Source of the DNA: Typha latifolia
Lineage: Eukaryota; Streptophyta; Magnoliopsida; Poales; Typhaceae
Reading direction: 5' to 3'
DNA length: 64,000 nucleotides
Assembly: GCA_019914945.1 (NCBI GenBank)
Contig: CM034101.1
Coordinates: forward strand, 13,155,188-13,219,187
This document shows, piece after piece, positions 1 through 11,496 of this stretch; the stretch's first letter is position 1, and each line of letters starts with the position of its first letter. The position numbers and the translations under genes were made by a program. The notes below the pieces were generated by a model that had not been told where the DNA came from, did not search any database, and saw nothing but the letters and a program-made list of their open reading frames with translations.

Positions 1-2390
1 TATGGAGGGCCTGTCTATTATGGATAATACTATTTTCATTCAAGAGAGTATATACACTCTACTCTATTCAAAAGGGTAAACAGGAACAACGAGCAGGTAT
101 ATGCTTATTAAAATTGATATAGAAAAAGTCTATGATAAATTTAGCTGACAAACTAGTTTGAGATTATGAGAATTATAAGATATAATGAATGTTGGATTAA
201 ACTTATTACGGCGTATGTTGAATCGCCTATTTTTGTATTTTTAGTTAATAGGTCGGCTTCTCCTTAGAATAAGAGGGACTATGGGTTGCGTCGTGGTGAC
301 CTTTTATCTCTATTTATTTATTGTTGTGCGTAAGTTCTTATTAATTTGTTGAATTCATAGTATGGAATGATTTAAAATTTTATCACGTTATGTTTTCTGG
401 TGATATCATGCTATCAGTTACCAAAACTAATACTTTTAACTGCGATGTGCTAAATGATTTAATCAATAATTATTTTACACTAATAAATCAAATAGTTAAC
501 CGGAGTAAATAGGCCTTTTACCGTCCTATTTGGGCCAGTTTTTTTTCTAGGTCAAGCTTTGGCTTGAATCTTGAACATGAGACATGATGCTTACCTTTTC
601 ATCTACTTGGCATTCAGATCAATCATTCTATGACTAGAATTAAGTATTTTGATAATATATTGCTTAGGGTGAGAAATAAACTTGACAGGTGGAAGTTTGC
701 CACACTTAATCAAGCTAGGCGAGCTACCCTCATAAAGGCCACTATATTAACCGTTCCTATCTATGTCATGAGCTGCACTTCTGTGTTGTTATATATCATT
801 GATAAAAAGGTTGACAGAATGGCCCGCTCTTATCTTTGGGGTAAGGGGCAACATAGTAAAAGCATTCTTCTTATTAGGTAAGATAGTTATAGTCAGCCAC
901 TCCTAAATGGGGGCTTAAGTATTCAGCATCTTAGGGATTGGTGGGCCTTGTGCCATTGATCTCCTCAGTGGAGCTAACAAGTTGTAGATTACTCTAATAA
1001 CTCATAAGTACAGGATTTCCAAACCATGGCATGGGTTAAAGGCCAAGGCCCATGGGTCTTTCATTTTTTTTTTTAAACTTTTCTTGGACACTCCATCTAC
1101 TACTAGGATGGATCTTACTAAATCAATTAGTAGTGGCCATTCTACTAGTATCTTAGAGGACTCTTGTTTAAACCATGTCCTCATGAGTTTCTGATCTACT
1201 TCTATTAATATGGATAGAAGCTAACAAGTAAAAGGGTTGATCGGCTTATTAATCACCTGTCTTAGTTCACTAGAAGAGTGAGGATATGTTTTGGCATGAT
1301 TCTGGATAATTTGATTTGCTCCATGTCTTTACCCTATGTTTAGGAGTCTAATAGTTGGATATGTACCTCCTAGTACTCCGGGTAAGGCTACGACTGCCTC
1401 CATCACCAGCTTCATGCTGATACTAGATTAAAGCTCAATACTACTAGGGAAGAACAACAAATCCTATAGAAGCTTTTGATTATCCTAAAATTAAAAAATT
1501 TCCACTAGAAAGTTGTGTGGAATCGCCTTCCAACTAATGATAGGCTCCAAAAGCTTTTCTTGCCCCTGTAATAATCTTTGTCCTTTGTGCTCCATTCATG
1601 AAGAAATTCAGCAACACTTGTTAGTAGAGTGCATTAGGGCCAAGAGTCTGTGAGTCGGTATAGAAAGACACTTTGGTCTCCTTTTGTTTAAAGGACTTAT
1701 GATACTGTGGTAATTAGTTATGCAAAGGAAAACACCTAGGGCAAGATATGACAAAGATGGCGTGGTGCCTAATTACTATCGAGATGTGACAAATTTAGAA
1801 AGCAAGGAAAGAAGTCTTCCAACATAAGAAGTGCATAACTAGCCAACTGATCCATCACATCTTAGCTCCTGCCCTGGAGAACTTTTAGCTAATAAGGAAG
1901 CCAAGTAGATTCACCGAGAATGATAGGATAAGAGTTATATGGATGGTTCCACCTATGGGGCACCTCAAGCTTAACACTGATGCAACCTCCTCTGCCAACA
2001 ATTAGGAGGTCAAATTGGGTTTCATTGTTAGGAATCATCAGGTTGAACATATTCTCTCGGGTGCTCTACCGAGCTTGGCTAACGACCACTTGCATGTCGA
2101 GACTTTTATGTCTCCAGCTGCACTGATGCGAGCTAAAGCCCATGGACTGTCAAGACTGCTCCTCAAATTGAATTGCAAAACTCTCATCAACATTCTCCAA
2201 TCGAAATCTCGTTTCTTTTGGAGATCGTGCTTCTTATTTTGAATATCTTTAGTCTCTTGTATGATTTAAACATTACATTCTTCTTCCACTGTTTTAGAGA
2301 AGTTAACCACATTGCTAATTTATTAGCTAATTTAGAAAAACTCAATCTTTTTTGTCGGTACAGGCTCGAACCACACCGTCAAGTTTAAAT
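1..2390 (+). mobile_element. Decayed LINE (non-LTR) retrotransposon, 3' part of ORF2 with RNase H
   Basis: Reading the plus strand with frameshifts and stops, pieces of a plant L1-type ORF2 appear in order. A reverse-transcriptase aspartate motif (DIEKVYDKF) lies near 115-145. A GLRRGDLLSLF-like motif, matching the usual RQGDPLSP box, lies near 283-325. The conserved thumb region (LDRWKFATLNQARRATLIKA, then YLWGKG) lies at 680-850. A zinc-binding segment (CPLCSIHEEIQQHLL) lies near 1585-1625. An RNase H-like domain (LKLNTDA, then LGFIVRNHQ, ending ALMRAKAHGLSRLL) lies at about 1960-2370. Many in-frame stops make it non-functional. The 5' part is outside the window. The family call is confident; exact ends are not, and no target-site duplication was identified. 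Confidence 0.85.
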
Positions 2391-2452
2391 GAATTATTGT
2401 ATAGAGAGATACCTAGAGTAGTTTTGTGCCCTATTTTGAGGTTAATACATTA

Positions 2453-2458
<6 letters not shown>

Positions 2459-2486
<28 letters not shown>
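2459..2486. repeat. (TA)n microsatellite
   Basis: About 14 TA units. Flanking bases (TTAACCTTA on the left, TAGGTTAA on the right) are inverted copies, so the tract sits at the centre of a palindrome. Confidence 0.9.
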
Positions 2487-2488
<2 letters not shown>

Positions 2489-2489
2489 T

Positions 2490-4560
2490 TAATTATAAGT
2501 TACATAAGATGCTAGCCCGTTTGGATAGCTAGCCAACCATCCACTTGTTCTTATATTATTGTATGTTAGTAAAGATTCAATGATGTTTCAGTTAGACAAT
2601 GCCGAGTAAACTCATATAATATTAACCTTTTATCAATCTAAACACAATAGGAGCATCTTTGATTATATACATGTTAATTATTTGATGAATACTGCATTAT
2701 TTATACAAAATTCTGGCAATACAGTGATTAATCATGATCCCACGAGCTACTTAAGAACTAATGTCAAAAGTTGTGCATCGACTTTGATTTCACCACAAGC
2801 AATCGTAATCCTTGGACAGACACTTGTTAAGCGTCGTAAAGTAGAGTGATAATTATTGCCTTCAAGTTTTCAACGATGAGGATGTCTGCTAATTTGTGAA
2901 ACCTTCAGAGCACTGCCATGTCCTCTGGTTCATTGACCACTTTGACCACCTTAAAAAAGTTGACAACTTTGACAATAATGCAGTAAAAGAATCAAAGCAC
3001 AACGTTTAAAAGCCATCTTTTGTAGAGGGTTGTACAGCAAAGTTATTATATGCGAGCTAAGAGATGGGCACCCAATGAGTTGGTAAGGGAGAAAACTAGC
3101 AACTTCTTGTGGGCTTGGGGAACATTGGAGAAGATAAAAATTATTGGTATCTTACTAAATAACTTTTCAAGTTTTTAAATCGATTGATTATCTAATATAA
3201 TAGTCTACTTTTTTATTCTTTGACTTTTTATTTTTATTTTTATGGAGAAATGGGAAAGATCTCATTGAGATATATATATATTAAGAAGAAGTTACCAGAT
3301 TACAAATAGAACTGAAAAGATGAAAAGGAAATTACAACGGGAAGGATAAAAAGGCTTCCTAATTATTCTAGTAATTTAATAGAAAACTAAGAAAAATTAT
3401 TCAGTGTTTTTTTTAAAAATTTTAAATTTGGTTAAAAAATTCTCATATTCTTTTCTCTCCAAATATTGTGGGATGTACTGATGAACTTGCTTAATTCTAA
3501 TAGGCTTGTTGGTGGAGTATAATACATATTGTTGCTCGATTAATTACAAATTTAAACTTGGATAAACTAGTTATCCAACTTTAATATCAGAACAGAATAT
3601 TTCTATAATCTTTATATGTGTAAATTATAATTTACCTACATGTATTTTAAACCTAACAGGTAACTCCCATGAGGCCACGAACTTGCAACTCTAACAGTTG
3701 TTAATTGGTACATGAAAAGATTTAATTATCCCGATAAAAATAATTTGCCTATTAATTATCTTTTTCTTTTTACCCACAGATTAAGCTGTAGACGGCCTCA
3801 AGCATTAAATTTTGTTCTCCTACCAAACAAACCCACGTGTCGCAGAGATAAGCTAACGCACCCAGCCATATGCATGATACCAGAACCTTCTTAAATTCAA
3901 CCAAATAAAAGTATCTTGCAGTTGATATTTATCCGATCCAATCTAATATTCTAATTTAATTTGATGAGAAGATTATATAAATACAGGGGCTTTTATAAAT
4001 TTAATTATAATTTTTTAAAAAAAAATCGGTAAGATTCGTCTTTTTATAGTCTGCATGCACATAATTTATATGTACAGTGCGCATTAATAAAAAAAATAAA
4101 TACAATTAAATTTTAAAAAAAACCCTGAAAATATACGGTCAAACTTTGAGTCTTCTGAGATATGTCAGATCTACTCAGAGTGGTTTGGATTTTTCCCTAA
4201 TTAGAAAGAGGTTTCATTTGGAAAAAAAGGAGGCGGCATTGTAGTTCATAGACGGATAATATACGACGGAGAAGCTTTCAGTAAAAAGGCTAAATTGTAG
4301 GTAGCGGAATGCAAAAAAACCAAATAGTAGGAAAGAAGAAGGAAGAAATGGCCGTTGGTGGTGGGTAGTGCGGAGACGAAGTGGAGGGCAATGAGGAGGA
4401 ACACTAAAGGACACACGTTCGCGTCAACTCCATCTTCTGAATCGGGATCAGATGTCTTCGTGTTCTTCCCACTAGTCCCTCTCTGCTCCACTTTGCCTCC
4501 ATTACGCTCTTGCCTCATGAGACGGCGACGAATTGGAGCATAACAAAGAGAAGAAGGGAC
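2490..4560. other. Intergenic, AT-rich, no gene recognised
   Basis: Only short open frames without recognisable domains. A minus-strand frame at 4246-4563 looks non-coding. Scattered A/T homopolymers. Nothing supports a gene here. Confidence 0.6.
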
Positions 4561-6440
4561 CAAGATGCCAGATTACTGTTTAATACTCGTTTGAATGGCA
4601 TTTAAAAAAAAATCGGATTTTGGGACTTGGGTATGCTTTCTTTACTCCTTTGATCACATGGGTCGGGGAAAGCTGGCGCTTCCACGCTAAAACGACGTTT
4701 TCTCCTTTGGGTTTTCTTTATTTGAGCTTCCTGTGAAGCTCTTGGGAAGTTTCTTTCTCCTTTATATTGCAACTGTTGTTAGTGGTAGCAGTAATGGTGA
4801 GTTTTTATGGGTTACAGTTATATGTGATGATATCTATGGATGGAGTTGATGCGGCAAGCGTTAACTAGAGAGGGAAAGGGAAAGGGAAAGGTTCCCCTTT
4901 GCTTTTACTTTTCTTTTTATTGCCTTTGTTCATACAGCCTTTCTTTGTATTTTGAAAGGTAACCCATTTGCTTTTTAGTCCAAAGTTGGTTCTTTGTTTC
5001 CATTCTCCAAATTCTCCTCTATCCGTAGTTTGATTTGAGGAGAACTTTTTTTCCATTTAGTTACATTCCTACATGTCATTTTCTTGTTCATCCTAATTCT
5101 CTCCAGAAGAAATTTATTTTGTTCTCTTCCTCGAGGCATTTCGCCACTCTCTGGGTAATAGCTGCAGAGTTAGTCGCTGGAGAGCCTTGGACCAGGTGCT
5201 ATCCATGGTGACTTGGTGAGGACTCTGATGTCTGTTGCTGTCCTTCTCTTTAGTTTACTATCATCCTGCTTCTTTAGTATTTTGTAAAGAGTGTGTATAC
5301 TTAGCGGGATGCTTATTATAAATACTCATAAGGATCAAGAATAGTTTATACTTTATCATCTGTTCATACTTTCCCATTTGCAGTCTGGCTGCTATTCTTT
5401 GGAAGAATCTTGCAAAACTGGAACTACGGAATTGATCTATCTTTTTAGTTTTTTTTTCCGTTCTCCATTTCCATGTAGCTGCAGATTCACATAAGACCAA
5501 GTTACATGAATTGATCATTTTTATTATCTTTCCTAATTTGTCTCATTGATGAGTTTGGCATACCCACTGACCCACATATGATTGGAAAAAAGAGTGCGGA
5601 TTAAACCTTTTATCTTGATTGATACTCTGTCAATTTATATCATTTGGTGGTGCCATTACATCTTTCTTTATGAAATTATCACTGAATTGCAATTGTTAGG
5701 AACACAGCTATTTCCTTTATGTGCTTTATTTCATAAAGTTCCACATACTGTACCATGACAAGGGGCAGCTCAAATCTGGGGTATACTAAATCAGCAAGAA
5801 GAAAATGAGGTTCATATCTGCATCTAACTGTCTGTTATTAATTTATGAAGAGAAGGTCTTTTCGGCTATTACAAACTGGCATTACAATTGTGCATGGGGA
5901 GAAATCATGGAACTACAATCTCTCTAAGTAGTTGTTTGAGAAAAGGGTCATATTTTCTGTCCACCATTTCATTATATTGTCTTGAAAATGCAACAGAGCT
6001 ACGGTGTTAAGCCTGCTGACCCTGGCCCTGTTGCCTTTCTTGTTAAGATGACATTCTTTTTAGTATTGTAAACCTTCTAATATTACATTCCATATTACCA
6101 GAAGAAGCTTAACAAACAGAAACATATGATTGTTCATGTGTCTTTTTCTTCAATTAAACAAGTTCTTATTCTTGATCATCTCATTTAATTTGTGAAACAT
6201 GATTCAAGCTTATAAGCAAATGTGCACCTGATACAGGAGTTCTTGGTGTCTGCATTTGTTAGTTTCTTTCTTCATCTGAGAAGAGGGAAAACTTTCTGAG
6301 GATGTTATTCATATTTTTCATGTCTGTACATTATCTCTTTAGATATGTGATTAGTTGATGCATAACTTTACGGTGTTATCATGCAGAGTAGCGAAATTTC
6401 ATCATTCCATTCACGACTGGAGTTTCTTTCTTGAAAAGTA
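4561..6440 (+). promoter_or_regulatory. Presumed promoter and 5' leader (with possible leader intron) of the DUF3527 gene
   Basis: No coding segment was found. A pyrimidine-rich stretch with TTTATATTG near 4761 could be a core promoter. ATG|GTGAGT at about 4796 looks like a splice donor, and TGCAG at about 6382-6386 like an acceptor. That would leave a short untranslated exon immediately before the start codon at 6441. This is inference from splice-site appearance only. Confidence 0.35.
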
Positions 6441-9400
6441 ATGGAACCTATATACATGGATCTGCAAGAAGTATGCCAAGTTGGAAAAGATAGTCCGGAG
6501 AGGAATTCAAGATCAGAAGAAGCCAATTATCAAGGTTTAACAGAACTTAAATCAGATAGCAAGGAGATCCATACCAAGCTACCCATAATATTGGATGCAA
6601 AACAAAACCTATATAGTCGAAAATGCACAGAAAATTACAGCAGTCCCAGTAAGGATTCTTTACCATATTCTATTGTTCCGGCAGAAGTTAGCTACGATTC
6701 TCTACGTATCTTCTGCAGGACATCATCCTTACTTAAGATCCCAACAAATATAATGTCCTTGGACTTTATTATTAAAAACTTGAGACACCATAGAAAGAAA
6801 CAAAGCATAGATAATCCGGGTGACTTTGCTTTTGAGTCTTCCCCTGCAGCTAGAACAGGAAATGTAGTCACAGGTCCTTCAGGAAGATGGATATTTGACT
6901 CTACAGAGGCAGCTGTTGAAGTGAGGATGCCACCTAAAAGGTCGACGCTATTCCTGTCAGGACCTCTAGATTGTAGTATGAGACAAGTAAAATCAAGATC
7001 ACTTAGCAGCAGACTAGTATATGCTGAGATGGTAATGTCTCCTTTCGATATCTGCAATACAGTATCATGCATACCCAAAGCTAGAGTGATACCTCTTGGG
7101 GAACGAATATCGGAGTTTGGCAGCTCCAGAAAGATGTTTGCAGCTTGCTCGAGTACAGCCTCAAGGTGTTCATATCAGTCCACGTCATCGACACATCATT
7201 TTGTTTCCACTGGTATTCTCCGTTGTATCTGGAAAAATGGGTTTCCTTCTTTTGAATTTTCTTTAGAGAATGATCAAAGTGCATTCTACATGGCAAATCC
7301 TCTAAAGATCAAGTCTTCAGTTGGTGAGGGCCCAGAATACATCTATTTGTTTCATGCAAAGACATATGGAAGAAAGGATTTTGGAAACCAGGTCAGCAGT
7401 TCCCCAAAATTTGTTGGCAGGATGAAGGTATCAAGTTCTTTAGTTTTGAATCCAGATGGATTGGATTTCATAGAAACTGAGTTCGTCATGTCTGCTTCTG
7501 ACAAAGACTCAGAAGAAATGAAAAGCCCCCCCTGTCACATGAAACATAAGGGGCTGGCCCAGAAAGTTGCAGAAGTTCTAAGGCCAAGTCATTCATCTAG
7601 ACAAAAGGACAGCTACAAAGTTGAATCATGCTCTCAACTTGAGAATGTGCATGAAGTTATAGGTGAATTGAGCAATATTGATGAATTAGGTGGTGCAGAT
7701 TTTGTTGATGATGATTATCCACCCAATTTTGAGTCTGTGGCAATTGTTGTACAAAATTATCAAGATAACAACATTAAAGGGTCAGGTTTTGGTGGTTGGG
7801 GCCTCAAGTTTCTCAAGAAATATGAAGTCACTCATCTTGATGTTTCTCTAGATCCCTCATCTTCTACTGAAGGTTGTGAAGAAAGATGTATGCAGAATAA
7901 ATCTGCCAGGGTTATGAATATTATAGTCCCAAGAGGTATTCATGGTGGCCCAATAAGCAAAACTGGTGGTCCATCAAGTCTTACTAATAGATGGAGATCG
8001 CATGGACTGTGCGACTGTGGTGGGTGGGATATTGGTTGTCCTATAACTGTGCTAAGGAACAGTTCTATCTCCTCGGAATGTTTTCCTCACATGCAATTAG
8101 AGGACTCAAACTCTGTTGATCTATTCATGGAGGTGCGCCAATGATTTTGCATAAAAGTTTATAATTTCTGTATATCTTTATTAGCATCTGACCTTTATCT
8201 TTAATTATTTATTATCTCTATTTTGGTTAACATACTATTAAAAATGATAGAATGACTTGAAATGTTTCCAGCATTGATTATGTATGACATAATGCTAATG
8301 CTTGTCAAGAAGATATCTTTGGGTAGCCAAAATTCTAGGCATTAAAGATTCTGTTTGAAATTCACAACATGAAAACCCACTATGATTGGAGGCAGATAAA
8401 TATTCACTGTAGTATGGTCAGTAGTGCAGATTTGAGATATAATTGTTGGGAATCTAATACTAATATTTGCTCACTGCAATTACATCAAATATCAGCTTCT
8501 AGTATTCAAATGATGTATCACTATTGACTCCAAATTTAGTTCAAAATGTTTTTCTTTATGTTTTAATATCAGTTTACCTTTCATTTCTAATGCTTTAGAG
8601 ATATCTAATGATAGCAACAAAAAGAAACACCTTTTTTCTCTGGAAGATCTAATAGGCTTTTGCTGCATATAATTAGTTATATGTTTTTTCTGGAAGCAGA
8701 TTTCCATGAGTTTTGCAGTACCCCAAATATGTAACATGAATTACTTGTTATTCTTTTAACATATATGCCATCGAGTTTTTGGTCTAAAACCTTTACTTGG
8801 ATGTTTTTGAAGGTGATATTCTTTTTTGTTTCCTCTATCTGAGAGGTTCCAATTCTAAGACATCATCAGGTTAATTTGAAAGTTTTAAGGCATCTAACTG
8901 GGATACATATTAGCAATGTGCCAAAAGAGCCTGTAGGTAGACTGCGATGTAAGGTTGCATAGAAGCTAGGACTGGATCTAGCAAAGCTTTTCTCAAATCT
9001 TGTTCTACAGGTTATAGCTATCATGGTGCCTTCTACTGGTTACACTGGAGAATTAATGAAAGGGTTCTCTTAGTCATCCTCGTCCATAGATGGTGAGGGA
9101 TTGACAGGGTTTGAGTCCGACTTGCATGAACCAAATAAATATAACTTCGGGTTCAAGGGCTTCTCCTGCAGCTCAAAATTTCAATGTCAGTAAAATACTA
9201 GATTGATACTCTCCTAGGAGAATCAACATCCAAACTACGTAACACAAAAGTATTCAACTTGTTGCCCTAGAAGGCTAGAACTGCTCAGTTGTATATCTCT
9301 GTCCTTTTCAGAGCACAGCCTTTTAGATCATATAGGGTATAATGGATTGTACCTTGGCATATTGGTATGACTTGAGAAAATCTAATCCATATTGAGCTTA

Positions 9401-10040
9401 TCTCCTTTATCGCTCAGAAGGCCATAGTAGCACATTTTACTTCTGAATTCCGGTGCAGCGCTCGAATCTGCCAGAAGGCATAAATTAAATGTTGTACTGC
9501 AAAGAGGGTAACATATTAAAGATAGCTGGAATAGTTCTTAGGAATATCATTGCATTTGCTCCTCTTGCTTAATATGTCGCATATTTATAGTGAAAAGAGT
9601 GTCGATTACGATGCGTCACATTCTGATGTCATGAAATTAAGTTCTTAAGCTTACTTACATATGAAGTTTGCACTGTCTCAACGAGTTATCACCTATGAAT
9701 TCGATGGACTTCTTCCAGCTATCAAATGATTTTAGGAAATATAAATATATCACAATACAGAAACATAGTGTTTGTTATTTAGTCCTCAGCAGTGAAATTT
9801 GGATAAGAATATTTCGACCAATATATAGTTCTCTGTGAGTGCAGACAAGCTTACTGACATGAAAAATATTGTTGCCATCCTCAGGGTTCAAAGAATGGCG
9901 ATCCTGAATTCAGACTGGTCAATGAGAGTAAAGGCCTATATTTGATCTACTTTCATTCAACTCTTTCAGCTCTGCAATGTTTCTCGGTAGGAGTTGCTAT
10001 AATCCATTCTCAGAAATCAGATCTGTATCCAAAGATGTGA
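6441..10040 (+). CDS. DUF3527 domain protein (plant-specific, unknown function), two coding exons
   Basis: Exon 1 is 6441-8132 and exon 2 is 9885-10040. The donor is ATGGAG|GTGCGC and the acceptor TCCTCAG|GG, in phase 0, giving 615 aa. If translation ran past the donor it would stop after three more codons (8144). The C-terminal half carries marks of the plant DUF3527 family: GGPSSLTNRWRSHG followed by CDCGGWDIGC (residues about 524-533). The second exon supplies the family's closing block (GLYLIYFHSTLSALQCFSVG). The N-terminal 200 residues are polar, low in order and less conserved. No signal peptide or membrane segment is seen. Function is not known in this family; the paired cysteines in CDCGGWDIGC might bind metal, which is only a guess. 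The intron is 1.75 kb. It lies head-to-tail with the SUVR gene downstream. Confidence 0.88.
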
Positions 10041-11160
10041 AAAAAGAGTGTGCAGCCTTTAACCATTTTCTTGTGTTCTTCAAACCATTGACAGGTTTAA
10101 ACTATTTCACAGATATATGTATATTATTCTTTTCCCTTGTATTCTTTTTTTTTGGCTCAATGTTGTATAGAAATATATGTGAAAAGGATGCCATCTGATC
10201 ATTCTACGTAGCATGACAACTTGTTGGTCGTTCAAAGAACCACTGTCAGTAAAATTGATTCAATGTACAACTAAACATATTAATATGAAAAGTAAACCAG
10301 TGGTTATGTTAGCCATGTAGTTGGATATTCTTAGGTGGAGACTTTTATTAACCACATAAATCGATTATAGGGAATGACAGTTATCAAGTCATGATGCATG
10401 AGAGAACAAAATGTATTACATTTAAAAGTAATTAAAATGCTAAATATAAGTTTCATCGATATAAATTAAGTCTTACATCTATCCATAATCAAGAAATAAT
10501 AAAAAGTATACTTGCATAAAAGAGAAAAAGTGAAATACGTCAGTATAGACTGCATTATAAAAAATCCATATTTTATTATAAAAAAATTACAGAAGAAAAA
10601 TAATAATTTAATATTATTTATGTATTAGTACTCCATCCACCCACTAAAAGGTTAATCTTTTACTTGATATAAAATCTCATCAATTTCCAATGCAATTTCG
10701 GTAAGCAGTTGAGCGAGCACCCCAAAGCAAAGAAGGCGTTACTTCGACGTGTCAAGCTTACGGCACGATTGCATCATATTTGCTGTGCGAGGCTGCACAG
10801 CTACTCCTTTCTGCGCACATCCGGGAGCAGCATTAACTGCATAGTACGTAAAACCCCCTGAGCTTCGTGCGATGTGATCGTGGTGGCCCCATACTCGCTA
10901 GCATTCTCGTAGAAAATTTATATAGAATACTGAAATCCATCCGTTGATTTCAGCTGACTCTTTTAATTAACGGATTAGATTCTATCGGCACGATAATTTC
11001 TATGCTCGCGTCTTTACGTTCCATAATCATTTTATCTGTTCCGTCGGAACATTTTAGTCTCGTAGTTCCCGGATCTCGTTGGTTCGTTTGAAAGAACAAA
11101 TCTATATCAAAGCACGTGTATATCGTATCCCGCGGAGCGGCAGAACAATACCGTTTTCTC
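10041..11160. other. Intergenic region and promoter of the SUVR gene
   Basis: 3' flank of the DUF3527 gene followed by AT-rich spacer to about 10650. The DNA then becomes more GC-balanced (10690-11180), as is usual next to a plant promoter. CACGTG occurs near 11114 (AGCACGTGTA). No coding frame was recognised. Confidence 0.5.
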
Positions 11161-11237
11161 TCGTCTTCTCATCTTCAGAGTTCCCTCCTTGGGTTTCCGC
11201 TTTCGGACGGAGAGAAAGCTCGTGAGCTGCAATCCAA

Positions 11238-11252
11238 AAACCCTAACCCTAG
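11238..11252 (+). promoter_or_regulatory. Telo-box-like motif in the SUVR 5' leader
   Basis: AAACCCTAACCCTAG, two plant telomere-type repeats, lies about 245 bp before the SUVR start codon. Telo boxes (AAACCCTA) are known near transcription starts of plant housekeeping genes. Whether this one is used is unknown. Confidence 0.55.
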
Positions 11253-11496
11253 TTTCCGAGTTCGCCTCATGGAGTGGTAATGACGTTATAGATCATTTCC
11301 GCACTTACAATTTATTCTCGTGCATTGAAGTATTTACCTCTTATCTTATCCCCATGAGTATTTCATCACAATGATACAATTTACGTTACATTTATTTTCT
11401 TATCATTTTCGTTCCCATTTGAATCCTCTTTTGGAGCTTAGATTTGAGAAAGGTTTACAAAGGGTTGCAATATTGCTTTGGTGGATTACTCTGCAA

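Noticed and set aside
4246..4563. Minus-strand 105-aa frame overlapping frames on both strands
   Set aside because: No domain, odd composition, overlapping alternatives; no splice context.
6692..7078. Minus-strand 128-aa frame
   Set aside because: Antisense shadow inside the DUF3527 exon.
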